Notes: generated from the letters alone by a model not told the origin. 64,000 nt of DNA from Halorubrum alkaliphilum (GCF_017873815.1 NZ_JAGGKQ010000003.1:1-64000), one strand, 5' to 3'; numbered from the stretch's first letter, positions 24,284 to 33,495 are shown. Program-made: numbers and translations.

Positions 24284-26068
24284 TCACTCCTTGGTGACGA
24301 ACTCGAAGCGAGCCCCGCCCGACTCGCTTTCGCCCACCGAAACGCTCCAGCCGTGTGCGTCCGCGATTCCCTTGACGATCGCGAGGCCGAACCCCGTCCC
24401 GTCCTCGCGGGTCGTGAATCCCGTCTCGAACACCGCGTCCGGGTCATCTAACGCGATCCCCGGCCCGTCGTCCGCCACGTAAAACCCGCCATCGGCCATC
24501 CCGACACGCACTCGAAGGCCGTCGGACTTCGTCCGACTGCTCGTGGAATGGTTCGAAAACTCCGCGGAGTTTTCGTCATCACGAGAGACGGCGTCGCCGT
24601 CTCTCGAACGACCGTGTTCCACGCTGTCGCCGGGCTCCGCCCGGCTGCTAGTCGAGCCGTGCTCGACACTGTCGTCGGACTTCGTCCGACTGCTCGTGGA
24701 ACCGTGTTCCACACTGTTTCGAAACAGGTTCTCGATGAGCTGTTGTAGCCGGGTCGGGTCAGCATGGACGGTTCCGTCGTCCTCGACCGAGAGGGTCGCG
24801 TCGCCGGTTTCCACGGTCGTCCATGTCTCCTCGGCGACCGTACGGAGCGAGACCGGCTCCGGGTCGACGTCGCTCGCGCCCCGTTTGGCGAGCGCGAGGA
24901 CATCGTCGATCAGCTCCGCCATCCGATCGTGAGCGTTCTCGACCGCCTCGAACTGTTCGGCAGCGTCGTCGCCGACGTTGGCACACGCTGCGCGTGCCAG
25001 TTCGAGACGACCTTGTGCGACGTTCATCGGGTTTCTGAGGTCGTGACTGACGATGCTGGCGAACTCTTCGAGACGCTCGTTCTGGCGTTCGAGCTCCTCG
25101 GTACGTCGGCGGAGCTGACGCTCGACATCGAGTTGTGTGAGCCGGGCACGAGTGTGTGCGGCGAGGAGTTCGACAGCACGCAGATCGTGTTCGTCGAACG
25201 CACCGACCGCCTTCGAGGCGGACTGGAACAGCCCGATGTCGCCGATCGGAACGGTCAACAGCGACCGGAACTCTGAGTCGGCCGGCGCGGCCTCGTGCTC
25301 ACGGAGGTCGTCGATGACGCTGGAGTCCCCGGTTCGATACGCCTCGGCCGCGACGTTGTCCTCGGCGTCGATCGGCGTCTCCTCGTAGTACCCCTCGCCG
25401 CCGAGGTTCGACGAGATCGCTTTCGGAACGAGTACGCCGTCGACCGCGGCGTCGACGAGCGCGAAATCGAAACGGAGGATCCGCTCGACCGCCCGGATCA
25501 CCGTGTCGTACACCTCATCCGGAGTAGTACACTCACCTAGATCCGTCGCAACGCCGTGAAGGGCCTCGATCTCTCGTTTCCGCTCGCGGAGCCGGCGTTC
25601 AATCCCTCGACGGTCCGGGGGCCGACGACAGACACAGACGAGAACGGGATCCCCGCCGATCGCTCCCTCACGAACGGATATCACGACGGACGCCTCGTGC
25701 CCGTCCGCATGGACGAGCGGGACGTCAGCACCGCCCCGACGGGATCCGGTCTCCTCCGTCCCGGCGTCAGTCCCGCCGTTCCCCTCGATCGATTCGACGC
25801 CGGTTCCGTCCGGCCCGAGATACGAACGGATGTCGTCGGACCGATCGTCGTGGAATCGGTCGGGTATCAGTTCCGTTCCCGGCCGGCCGATCAGATCGTC
25901 GGGAGAATACCCGAGGAGCCGTTCCGTTGCCGGGTTCGCATACGATATCACCCCGGTCCGGTCGAGGGCAATGATCGCCTCCGGGGCGTTCTCCAACACC
26001 CCGCGATCGAACCCGTCGTCGCTGGACGCGGACGCCGACCCGATCCGCTCACCTCCGGTCTCATCCAT
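24284..26068 (-). CDS. PAS/GAF sensor histidine kinase with repeat cassette
   Basis: About 594 residues. Order: PAS domain (ENAPEAIIALDRTGVISYANPATERLLGYS, residues about 20-130), a linker, GAF domain (about 190-320), coiled coil, the HisKA H-box IVSHDLRNPMNVAQGRLE, then HATPase_c with N-box QLIENLFRNSVEHG, G1 box VADDGPGI and GTGFGLAIVKGI. Between the N-box and the G1 box an extra stretch of about fifty residues repeats the N-box tail (SVEHGSTSSR) and coincides with five perfect DNA palindromes (24521-24690). No membrane segment, so it is cytoplasmic. No response regulator is adjacent. ATG at 26068 is chosen; 26113 adds fifteen poorly supported residues. Confidence 0.9.
   Translation of the reverse strand: MDETGGERIGSASASSDDGFDRGVLENAPEAIIALDRTGVISYANPATERLLGYSPDDLIGRPGTELIPDRFHDDRSDDIRSYLGPDGTGVESIEGNGGTDAGTEETGSRRGGADVPLVHADGHEASVVISVREGAIGGDPVLVCVCRRPPDRRGIERRLRERKREIEALHGVATDLGECTTPDEVYDTVIRAVERILRFDFALVDAAVDGVLVPKAISSNLGGEGYYEETPIDAEDNVAAEAYRTGDSSVIDDLREHEAAPADSEFRSLLTVPIGDIGLFQSASKAVGAFDEHDLRAVELLAAHTRARLTQLDVERQLRRRTEELERQNERLEEFASIVSHDLRNPMNVAQGRLELARAACANVGDDAAEQFEAVENAHDRMAELIDDVLALAKRGASDVDPEPVSLRTVAEETWTTVETGDATLSVEDDGTVHADPTRLQQLIENLFRNSVEHGSTSSRTKSDDSVEHGSTSSRAEPGDSVEHGRSRDGDAVSRDDENSAEFSNHSTSSRTKSDGLRVRVGMADGGFYVADDGPGIALDDPDAVFETGFTTREDGTGFGLAIVKGIADAHGWSVSVGESESGGARFEFVTKE
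24521..24690 (-). repeat. in-frame palindrome array inside the kinase gene
   Basis: Five perfect palindromes: GTCGGACTTCGTCCGAC at 24521-24537 and again at 24674-24690, GAAAACTCCGCGGAGTTTTC at 24555-24574, a 25-base one at 24582-24606 (stem CGAGAGACGGCG), and GCCGGGCTCCGCCCGGC at 24629-24645. They are separated by partial copies of the adjoining coding sequence (TGCTCGTGGAACCGTGTTCC-like). The frame is kept throughout and the array encodes SVEHGSTSSR-type units with T-K-S-D, A-E-P-G-D and E-N-S-A-E-F inserts. Confidence 0.9.
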
Positions 26069-26148
26069 CGGTTTCGACTCCCAATTTACGCCATATATTC
26101 GCTCCACGTACATGAATCTGGCCCGTCGATCGGGACGAGCACGGCCGA

Positions 26149-26583
26149 TCAGGTCGTGATATCGATGCGGTCCAGCAGGAAGTATCCGAACACGAGCGTC
26201 AGGATCAGGACCGCGAACGCGAGCGCGACCGAGAGCGCCTCGTCGCCCCCGCTGTAATCGGCGACACGAAAGCTGATCACCTCACGGGAAACCGCGATGA
26301 TCCCGGCGCTCACGACGATCCGGAGGACGGGTTCCTCGCGGGCGTACGCGATGAGCGTCCGATGTACCTCGACGATGATGAGAAGCAGGAGGACGGTATC
26401 GAGCAGGTCGACGACCGCGATCGGGTCGGTGAACCGGCCGGTGACGAAGAGCTCGTACAGCGACAGCAGCATGTCGAACAGCCCGATGACGAAGAGAACC
26501 AGCAGGAAGTAGGCTGCGCCGAGCACGAGCCACTGCATCGCAGTGACGGACGGCTCCGTGACATCCCTGATGTCGGCCGGCAT
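26149..26583 (-). CDS. PsiE-like membrane protein
   Basis: A 144-residue protein with four membrane helices: residues about 17-43, 63-80, 87-103 and 117-137. The DLLDTVLLLLIIVEVHRTLIAY and VVSAGIIAVSREVISF segments match the phosphate-starvation-inducible PsiE family. Function of PsiE is not established. It follows the kinase gene region head-to-tail (both minus strand, 80 bases upstream of the kinase start), so it may be transcribed with the kinase. Confidence 0.8.
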   Translation of the reverse strand: MPADIRDVTEPSVTAMQWLVLGAAYFLLVLFVIGLFDMLLSLYELFVTGRFTDPIAVVDLLDTVLLLLIIVEVHRTLIAYAREEPVLRIVVSAGIIAVSREVISFRVADYSGGDEALSVALAFAVLILTLVFGYFLLDRIDITT

Positions 26584-26631
26584 CGAACAGACGGACGAGC
26601 GCGAACCGGAAATCAGTTGTGCCGAACCGTG

Positions 26632-29025
26632 TCACACCGTGTGCCCGCTGTCGGCGTCGTCCGAGCCCGCGGTCCCGGTCAACGACTCCAGCAGACGGAC
26701 CGCGGTCGGCTTCGCGAGCGGCTCGTTCGCATTCCCACAGTGGGGCGACTGGACGCAGGCGGGACACCCCGACTCACAGCCGCAGCCGTCGATGAGCCGG
26801 GCCGTCCGGGCGAACAGCTCCTCGGCTCGCTCGTGTCCCCGGCGCGTGAGACCCACGCCACCGGGATACCCGTCGTAGACGAACACGGCCGGCGAGTCGG
26901 TGTGGGGATGGTACGGCGTCGAGATCCCGCCGACATCAGCGCGATCACACAGCAAGTGGAACGGAAACAGCGAGATGATCCCGTGTTCGGCCGCGTGGAT
27001 CCCACCGTTGAATCCGTACTCGCCGCCGATGCCGACCTCGTCGCCCAGCGTTCGCATCTCACTCTCGATATCCTCGGGAACCGGGAAGTACAGGGCTTTC
27101 GTTCGCAGCGTCGTCTCGGGGAGATCTACGGTCGATTCGCCGAGCGATTTTCCGGTCGCCGCGTCCTTCCGAACGAACCCCGTGATCTGCTCCGTCACGG
27201 TGACGTCCGCGAACCGGACCGGTACGTCGGGACGGGCGGGGAGCGTCCGCTCCGCGAGGCCCTCGTTCACGACCATATCTTTCTCGGAGAGTACCTGCGT
27301 GTAGTAGTCCGCCCACGAGCTGTCCAACTCCGCAATGTCGCGGTCGAGGTCGAGGTCGGTCACCTCGTAGGTCCGGCCCTGCTGGTGGTAGATCGCGCCC
27401 GGGTGTGCGTCCCGGAGCGCGTCCGCGAAGCCCAGCGAGGCGATGGACTCCCCGCTCGACCGGTCGATCAACTCGATCTCCCGCTCTTCCGCCGTCCGGA
27501 GGTTCATCGCGTGCTGGGGGCTCTCCGATCCCGCGTGCGTCCAGCGCGTGCCGTCCGCGGCGTCGCGCCGCTTCAGGACCCCGTCGTCGGTGAGGTCAGC
27601 AACGACACCCGGGAACGACTCGCCAAAATACGCCTCGTCCGCGGGCGAGAGCCACTGCTCGTCGGCCGCACACGCGACGTGTCGCGGCAGCAGTTGGTCG
27701 TTCTCGGGGTCACAGATCGCGTCTTCCGGCGGGGCATCGAAGAAGTCCTCGGGGTGGTTCATGAGGTACTGGTCGAGACCGTCCTCGCCGCCGACCATGA
27801 CGACGAGCGCTGGATCCGTTCCCCGTCCCGCCCGTCCCGCCTGCTGGAACGCCGACATCCGGGTTCCGGGGTAGCCGTCGAGGATCACGGCGTCGAGCCC
27901 GCCGACGTCGACGCCGAGTTCGAGGGCGTTCGTCGACCAGACCCCCCGAAGCTCGCCGGAATGGAGGTCTGCCTCGATGTCGCGGCGCGTTCCGTCCTTC
28001 AGGGCGGCCTGATACGCGCCGACCCTCCCGGCGAGGTCGTGGTTCCCGCGGCTCCGGAGCTCGCTCGCGCTGTCGGTCGCGTACTGTTCTGCGGTCTGTC
28101 GCGCACGCGTGAACGTCAGCGTCTGCCGGCCGCTCTCGACGAGATCGACGAACAACCGCTTGCTCTCCGTGTGACTCGACTTCCGGCGGCCGGCGTCCTC
28201 GCCCGTCCGCTCCGCCCAGTCCTCGTCGTACTCCGGCGGGTTCCAGAGCACCCAGTCGCGCGGGCCCCGGCCGGAGGTGTCCTCGTCGACGAGGGTGATC
28301 CCGTCGGGGTCGCGGCCGGTGACGGTCGAGACGTGCTCGACCGGGTTGTTGATCGTCGCCGAGCAGCTCACGAACGTCGGATCCGAGCCGAACCGCTCGC
28401 AAGTCCGCGCGAGTCGCCGGAGGGTCATCGCGACCTGCGAGCCGAACACGCCGCGGTAGCCGTGGACCTCGTCGATGACGACGTGCTCCAGCGAGGCAAA
28501 GAACCACTCCCAGAGCCGTCCGGCGTAGGGCAACAGCGCGTAGTGGAGCATATCCGGGTTCGAGAGCAGGACGGTGGGGCGGGCGTCCCGAACGTCCCGC
28601 TTTTCGGCCCGCGAGAGCCGCCCGGTGTACGACTCGACGGACACCCGGCTACCGAAGCCGAGCCCGTGGGCGAGTTCCGAGAGCGACTCCTCCTGGTCGG
28701 CGATCAGCGCGTTCTGCGGGCCGATATACAGCGTCCGCCCGCCGTGATCCATCGCAGCCTCGAAGGCCGGAACGGTGTACGCGAGCGACTTTCCGCTCGC
28801 GGTCTCGGTTGCGAGCACGACGTCGTCGCCGTCCCGAACCGCCTCGATCGCCGTCGCCTGATGCTGGTAGAGGCGGTCGACGCCGCGGTCGTCGAGCGCG
28901 CCCGCCAGACGGGGTTCCACCTCGATGTCGGCGAACTCGGGATCCCGCGCCGGAAGGCGACGATGCTCGGCGATCTGTCCCTCGTAGAAGGGCCGGTTCC
29001 GGAGCCAGTCGATGGCGTCTGCCAC
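26632..29025 (-). CDS. mrfA: MrfA-type DEAD/DEAH helicase with DUF1998 domain
   Basis: A 797-residue superfamily 2 helicase. Q-motif-like YQHQATAIEAV, Walker A ATETASGKS (about residues 72-80), Walker B DEVH (about 191), SCSAT motif III, and in the second RecA domain GVWSTNALELGVDVGGLDAVILDGYPGT with QQAGRAGRG. The C-terminal DUF1998 region carries GCGCESGCPACVQSPHCGN, the four-Cys metal site of the MrfA/Hrq1-like family. In Bacillus subtilis MrfA acts in mitomycin C repair, so excision or crosslink repair is likely here. Full length. It has a standalone position and no MrfB exonuclease gene beside it. Confidence 0.9.
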   Translation of the reverse strand: MADAIDWLRNRPFYEGQIAEHRRLPARDPEFADIEVEPRLAGALDDRGVDRLYQHQATAIEAVRDGDDVVLATETASGKSLAYTVPAFEAAMDHGGRTLYIGPQNALIADQEESLSELAHGLGFGSRVSVESYTGRLSRAEKRDVRDARPTVLLSNPDMLHYALLPYAGRLWEWFFASLEHVVIDEVHGYRGVFGSQVAMTLRRLARTCERFGSDPTFVSCSATINNPVEHVSTVTGRDPDGITLVDEDTSGRGPRDWVLWNPPEYDEDWAERTGEDAGRRKSSHTESKRLFVDLVESGRQTLTFTRARQTAEQYATDSASELRSRGNHDLAGRVGAYQAALKDGTRRDIEADLHSGELRGVWSTNALELGVDVGGLDAVILDGYPGTRMSAFQQAGRAGRGTDPALVVMVGGEDGLDQYLMNHPEDFFDAPPEDAICDPENDQLLPRHVACAADEQWLSPADEAYFGESFPGVVADLTDDGVLKRRDAADGTRWTHAGSESPQHAMNLRTAEEREIELIDRSSGESIASLGFADALRDAHPGAIYHQQGRTYEVTDLDLDRDIAELDSSWADYYTQVLSEKDMVVNEGLAERTLPARPDVPVRFADVTVTEQITGFVRKDAATGKSLGESTVDLPETTLRTKALYFPVPEDIESEMRTLGDEVGIGGEYGFNGGIHAAEHGIISLFPFHLLCDRADVGGISTPYHPHTDSPAVFVYDGYPGGVGLTRRGHERAEELFARTARLIDGCGCESGCPACVQSPHCGNANEPLAKPTAVRLLESLTGTAGSDDADSGHTV

Positions 29026-29135
29026 GTCACTCAGCTACGGGATCGACGGTTCTAACGGTTGTGGTCCGACGGGTGTGCGCGCAGTTGCCAGCGAAGAGGC
29101 CATTCCCTCGCTTCACCGCGTCGTCGACTCCTGAG

Positions 29136-30821
29136 TCACGACTCAGTGAGGGTGTTCCAGAGCGCACGCTGCGCCCGGTAGAGGGTGTAGGCGACCGAGA
29201 GACAGACGAACGCAACGCCTACCGCGGCGGCGGCAAGCACGGGACCGGACGCCGGCTGCTTCAGCTCTCTCCCGGTCTCACAGTTCCCGCACCCGTCTTC
29301 TCCACAGTTCCCGCAGCCGGGGAGATCCGAGTCGCCGGTGGCGGTCGCGTCGCCGGTGGCGGTCGTGTCGGTGGTGGCGGTCGTGTCGGTGGTGGTCGTG
29401 TCGGTGGTGGCAGTCACGTCGGTTGCGTCGGCCGTGGGTATCTGGTCAGTGGCTTCGACATCGACGGAGATGTCGGTGTCCCGAGAACCTCGGGACGTCT
29501 CACCTTCAACCGCGGTCGGGTCATCCCCGTGTTCCGGCTGCGCTCCGGTCGAAGGCCCGCCGGCGTGTGTCGTTTCCTCGGGATCGGTGGACGCAGTATC
29601 GGGCTCGCCAACCCGAACATCTTCCTCGTCGAACAGCTGTGGCGCGTGTGTGCGGAGCGCGTCCAGCCCGCGCTCAATCTCCTCGCGGTCCTCGTGGCCA
29701 ACCGCGAACGCCGCAAGGTCCTCGACCATCGCCTTCGCGCGCTCCGGGTGGTCGGTCTCCACGTAGCTTCGGGCCGCATCGAACATCGCCCGCCCGAGCC
29801 AGTGTTCGAAGACGGGATTATCGTGCTGCTGTTCGAGCTCTTCGAGGCGTTCAAGCGCGTCTTCGCCGGCAGCCACGTCACCCGCAAAGAAGGACGCCCG
29901 CGCGGAGAAGAACGTCGCCACCGCACACCACGTCGCCGTCGACGGGGTCGACAGCCGGTCGTGGTGCTCGGCGGTCGCGTCGGCCCAGTGGTCGACGCGG
30001 CTCGGCTCGGCGGCCTCGAAGCTCGCCCGCGTCGCGTTCGCCGTCGCGACCGGCAGCCACCGAAGTATCGACGCCTCCTGTGCGGGATACCGGTCCGCGA
30101 GGGCCTCGATTCGCCCGATCCGGTCCTCGATGGCGTCTACGTCGGTCCGCTCGGCGTCCGCGTTCGTCCGTCCGGCGAGAACGCCCGCGAGCCCTGCGGC
30201 GACCTCCCCGTCGGGATGGGCTCCGAACAGCTCTTCCGCACGGTCGAGCCGGTCGCGTTCGGACTCGTCACCGAGGTATCGCTCGGCGTGAGCGTACGCC
30301 CGCAACAGCGAGGCGGCGATGTCCGGCTCCTGATGGGCGTCGTACACCGTCTCGATCCGCTCGACGAGCGGGCCGATCCGGTCGCGGCGGTCGCCCTTCG
30401 CGTTCGCGTGGATCGTCTCGGCCGTCGCCCGGGCTAGCGGCGCTGCGATCGCCGCTTCGGGACGACGGTCGTACACCGACTCGATCCGGTCACGATACGC
30501 CGCAAGTCGATCCGGATCGATCGCGGTCTCGTACACGTGTTCACGACCGCGAACGCTCGTCGCGTTCGCGAGGACGACCGCAAGATGAACCTCGACATCA
30601 ACGGGGTCGTCCGCGCCGTCGCGTCCGAGACGGTCCAACCGCTCGATCATCTCGGCCTCCGCGTCGAACTCGCCACGGTTCCCGTAGGCGTCGGCGAGTG
30701 CGACCAGCGCGTCCGTCAGCCGCGCCCGGTCGTCGTCGTCCATCTCGTCCGGCGTCGTCGCGTCGAACGCCTCGACGCGCCGTTCGAGTTCACCGACGGA
30801 TCGCGTGTCAGTTGTCACCAT
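29136..30821 (-). CDS. TPR-like protein with Cys-rich motif and C-terminal membrane anchor
   Basis: About 561 residues. Residues 1-390 are alpha-helical repeats in an acidic background (repeated ALADAYGNRGEF, LARATAETIHANAKGD-type helices), consistent with tetratricopeptide-like solenoids though no single unit is canonical. A long Thr/Asp/Gly-rich linker with TTDTTATTD repeats (about 29332-29415) follows, then CGNCGEDGCGNCETG, a duplicated CGxC cluster that could bind metal, and one membrane helix (VLAAAAVGVAFVCLSVAYTLY) near the C-terminus. Topology suggests a tail-anchored protein with a cytoplasmic solenoid. Function unknown. The ATG at 30821 is chosen because upstream residues are basic and non-haloarchaeal in composition. 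Confidence 0.75.
   Translation of the reverse strand: MVTTDTRSVGELERRVEAFDATTPDEMDDDDRARLTDALVALADAYGNRGEFDAEAEMIERLDRLGRDGADDPVDVEVHLAVVLANATSVRGREHVYETAIDPDRLAAYRDRIESVYDRRPEAAIAAPLARATAETIHANAKGDRRDRIGPLVERIETVYDAHQEPDIAASLLRAYAHAERYLGDESERDRLDRAEELFGAHPDGEVAAGLAGVLAGRTNADAERTDVDAIEDRIGRIEALADRYPAQEASILRWLPVATANATRASFEAAEPSRVDHWADATAEHHDRLSTPSTATWCAVATFFSARASFFAGDVAAGEDALERLEELEQQHDNPVFEHWLGRAMFDAARSYVETDHPERAKAMVEDLAAFAVGHEDREEIERGLDALRTHAPQLFDEEDVRVGEPDTASTDPEETTHAGGPSTGAQPEHGDDPTAVEGETSRGSRDTDISVDVEATDQIPTADATDVTATTDTTTTDTTATTDTTATGDATATGDSDLPGCGNCGEDGCGNCETGRELKQPASGPVLAAAAVGVAFVCLSVAYTLYRAQRALWNTLTES
29332..29415 (-). repeat. Thr/Asp-coding tandem repeat
   Basis: Repeated GTGGTGGCGGTCGTGTCG-like units encode the Thr-Asp-Thr-Thr-Ala linker of the TPR-like protein. 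Copies are imperfect. Confidence 0.7.
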
Positions 30822-30891
30822 GTTCGTTGCTTCGAGATTGGGATGAAGGAACCTAAACGATCGCTTTCGAGCGACCCCGCGGGCGACGGAG

Positions 30892-31584
30892 CTACGGCGA
30901 CTCGCTGTTTCGATGTGGAGGACTGTCGCCCGCGCTCTGTCGCAGCGCCGACCCCTCGGGGGCGGTCGTGCCGGCGGGTTCAACCGGGCCCTCACGGACA
31001 AGTGGAGGCCAGCGGACTTCGGTCGCAACCGGATCGTCGAGCGGGAGCTCCATCCGGAGGTCACCGTTCCGCTCGACCGTCCGGAACCCGACCTCGTCGT
31101 AGACGGTTCGTGCGACCCGGTTTCCTGTCTCGACGTGTAACACGAGCGCGTCGCGGTCCCCCGCCGCGGCGTCCGCGATCAGCTGCCGACAGAGCTCGGT
31201 CCCGACGCCCCGACCCTGCGCGTCGGGGTGAACGAACACCGCAATCTCCGGGCAGTCGGCGTCGAGGGGCGTGTACACCGCATGGCCTCGAACACGACCG
31301 TTCCGCTCGGCGAGGACGTTGCTGCCGTCCGCAAGCAGGGAGTCGACCCAGTCGACTCGCCGGTCGGGGTTGGCCGGCGGAATCCCCTGTGCGCGGTCGG
31401 CGGTGCCGAACGCCTCGTACATCCCGAGGAGTCGGTCGGCGTCGCCCGAGTCGGCGAATTCGACGGTCCACGGATCGCCGTGTTTGTCGATGAACCGGGG
31501 ACACCGCGGAGGACAGTGGACCGTCCCCTCGCACTCGCTGCCGTTCCACCCGTCACAGGCAACGTCCGGCGTATCGGCGTCCAT
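30892..31584 (-). CDS. GNAT-family N-acetyltransferase
   Basis: About 230 residues. The first 30 residues contain Cys at five positions (CDGWNGSECEGTVHCPPRCPRF), an arrangement that may bind metal. The GNAT fold follows, with the acetyl-CoA loop HPDAQGRGVGTELCRQLI (Q/R-x-x-G-x-G) and the later LHVETGNRVARTVYDEVGFRTVER motif D/E. The protein ends with a proline/serine-rich tail. Acceptor substrate cannot be predicted. The ATG at 31584 is preferred over 31623 because it directly precedes the Cys-rich segment. Confidence 0.85.
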   Translation of the reverse strand: MDADTPDVACDGWNGSECEGTVHCPPRCPRFIDKHGDPWTVEFADSGDADRLLGMYEAFGTADRAQGIPPANPDRRVDWVDSLLADGSNVLAERNGRVRGHAVYTPLDADCPEIAVFVHPDAQGRGVGTELCRQLIADAAAGDRDALVLHVETGNRVARTVYDEVGFRTVERNGDLRMELPLDDPVATEVRWPPLVREGPVEPAGTTAPEGSALRQSAGDSPPHRNSESP

Positions 31585-31683
31585 ACGCGGGTGTCTGTTT
31601 CGAACCCTGTTATACCCTGACAACCAGTTTCACTCGGTGGGAACGCCGCCGGCTGAGGCAGTCGATCGACGAGCGTCGACGGG

Positions 31684-32565
31684 TCACCGTCCGCGTCGCC
31701 TGAGGCGGTCCAATATCCCGTCACTGGTGCCGGGTTCGGTGTGTTCTGTACGCGGCTCTGGTTCTCCGTCGTTCCACGCCATGAGCCGAGGACGGTCCTC
31801 CAAGACGAGATACGTGTTCTCGCTGTCCAGCCATGCGCCGCTGTTTGCGACGTTGGTGTCCGGTCTAATACCGGCACAGTGCGTGTGACCGATACAGAGC
31901 CAATCGGTGTCTGGACGGTCGGCGACGTACTGTCCGGCGGACCCAGGCTGTTCGTTGAGGTCGTGGTCTCCACATCGATCCATCTTCCCTAGTCTGTCTG
32001 CCCACGTTCCATGGCTCACCCGGTCCGTCGCGAGCTTCAGGAGCGCGTGAAACATCTCGGCGACGCCGTTGACTTCACTGAAAAGTGCCCACTTCTCACT
32101 GAACGTCGCGCCGACCGAGTCGGTGCTGATCACGGCCAATTTGTCGAAGTACCACTCGTCCTGTACTGGGTCGAACTGGTGGCCGTGCATGAACGTGTAC
32201 GTCGTTCCATCGGTCGAAATCGTCAACTGTTCCGGGTACTCAGAGTCGTAATACGCTTTTTCGCCACGACCACCGGTAACCTCCAGATCCTTCCGTGCGT
32301 ACCAGTCGTGGTTTCCGAGCACGTAATGAACCTCGATCCCGGCATCTCGAAGCTCGCGTAACCGGGTGAACACGTCGTAGTTCTCCCGTGTCAGCGTGCG
32401 CATGTCGCGCCGCCAGAAATCCTCGATGTCGCCGTTAAGAACTAGGTGTGTCGGCTGGAGGTCATCCCGAAGATATCGGAGGAACCGTTTGAACTCGTCC
32501 CGGTCCGGATCGACCGAATCGAGATGTGCTGTCCCGAGATGTGTGTCCGACACGGCGACTATCAT
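31684..32565 (-). CDS. calcineurin-like metallophosphoesterase
   Basis: A 293-residue phosphoesterase with all metal-binding motifs in order: AVSDTHLG (D-x-H), VLNGDIEDFW (G-D-x-x-D), YVLGNHDWYARKD (G-N-H-D), FMHGHQFD and LCIGHTHCAG (G-H-x-H). This group includes UDP-2,3-diacylglucosamine hydrolase-like and phosphodiesterase enzymes. It lies 93 bases downstream of mscS on the same strand, in the unit that begins with the c-di-AMP synthase gene, so a nucleotide phosphodiesterase role is a reasonable hypothesis, not shown by sequence. Confidence 0.88.
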   Translation of the reverse strand: MIVAVSDTHLGTAHLDSVDPDRDEFKRFLRYLRDDLQPTHLVLNGDIEDFWRRDMRTLTRENYDVFTRLRELRDAGIEVHYVLGNHDWYARKDLEVTGGRGEKAYYDSEYPEQLTISTDGTTYTFMHGHQFDPVQDEWYFDKLAVISTDSVGATFSEKWALFSEVNGVAEMFHALLKLATDRVSHGTWADRLGKMDRCGDHDLNEQPGSAGQYVADRPDTDWLCIGHTHCAGIRPDTNVANSGAWLDSENTYLVLEDRPRLMAWNDGEPEPRTEHTEPGTSDGILDRLRRRGR

Positions 32566-32658
32566 GGGTACACCAGCTGTATGACTGTTCTCATCAGATA
32601 AATAACTACACCGCCGATCCGAGGAACGGCGTGATGATACCGCCGCAAACCCGCGGCG

Positions 32659-33495
32659 TCACTCCCGTATCAGGACGATTCCGTCGCGGAACACGGCGTG
32701 GTTCGGGAGGACGTGCTCGCCGTCGTCGGTCTCAATGTGGGTGACGAACAGGTCGACCTCCTGTACAATCCCCCGCTGGCCCGCCACCCGGACCTCGTCG
32801 CCGATGCCGTACGGCTGCCGAAGGAGGAGAAAGACGCCGGCTGCGGCGGCCGCGAGCAGGTCTTTCGTCGCTAGGGCGGTCAACACGACCAGCGCGAGGG
32901 CGTACGCACCGAGGAGGACGACGAGCGCGAGCGTCTGTACCCCGACCTGTGCGAGCGCGATGAGCGCGGCGACGTAGACGACGCTATACTTCACGAGCGC
33001 CGGGATCACTCCCACCTCCGGGAGTTTGATCTCCCGGAGACGCTCGGCTACGAGCAGTTCGGCCTTATCGCCGACGACGACCCCAATGATGAGAACGATG
33101 ACGGCCACGAACAGCCGAGGAACGAACGTGGCGAGATCCGCCCAAAACAGGTCCGCGAACTCGACTTCGGCTACGCTGAACGCAACGATGACCGTCACGG
33201 CGACGATGAAGTACGTCGATAGTTTTGCGACAATCTGGACCGTCGAGGTACCAAACTCGCGGGCGGTGCGCTCGAATGTGGTCCCTTCTATCGCCTCGGG
33301 GACGCCGGCTCGCCGCAGAAGTCGCCGATTGAGAACGCCGGCGAGATACGCCAGAACCAGTCCGAGGAGAAGCACCGCAAACGCGAGCCATATCCGGTCT
33401 GGGATCGCGTTTAGGAGTTCGGCAACCGCTTGGTCAGGTTGGAATCCCCCGGAAAGAACTGTCGCCGTCGAAGGGAGCGCGAACGCCCCAGTCAT
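32659..33495 (-). CDS. MscS-family mechanosensitive channel
   Basis: A 278-residue small-conductance mechanosensitive channel. An N-terminal helix and about four more membrane segments lead to the pore-lining region (AAAAAGVFLLLRQPYGIGDEVRVAGQRGIVQEVDLFVTHIET), the hallmark TM3/beta-domain junction of MscS with the QPYxIGD segment, and the sequence ends in the beta domain VLPNHAVFRDG. The family opens under membrane tension to release solutes after hypo-osmotic shock. The protein lacks the long alpha/beta vestibule of E. coli MscS. Its ATG overlaps the TAA stop of dacZ by one base (TAATG), so translation is coupled. Confidence 0.9.
   Translation of the reverse strand: MTGAFALPSTATVLSGGFQPDQAVAELLNAIPDRIWLAFAVLLLGLVLAYLAGVLNRRLLRRAGVPEAIEGTTFERTAREFGTSTVQIVAKLSTYFIVAVTVIVAFSVAEVEFADLFWADLATFVPRLFVAVIVLIIGVVVGDKAELLVAERLREIKLPEVGVIPALVKYSVVYVAALIALAQVGVQTLALVVLLGAYALALVVLTALATKDLLAAAAAGVFLLLRQPYGIGDEVRVAGQRGIVQEVDLFVTHIETDDGEHVLPNHAVFRDGIVLIRE

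Noticed and set aside
24521-24690. CRISPR-like array in the kinase gene
   Set aside because: The palindromes differ in sequence and length, spacers are copies of the gene itself, and the frame is maintained; no cas genes nearby.
26362-29055. Long open frame opposite the repair helicase gene
   Set aside because: It runs antisense to a gene with full helicase motifs and is rich in Arg/Val/Asp from GC-skewed codons; high GC keeps antisense frames open. No domain seen.
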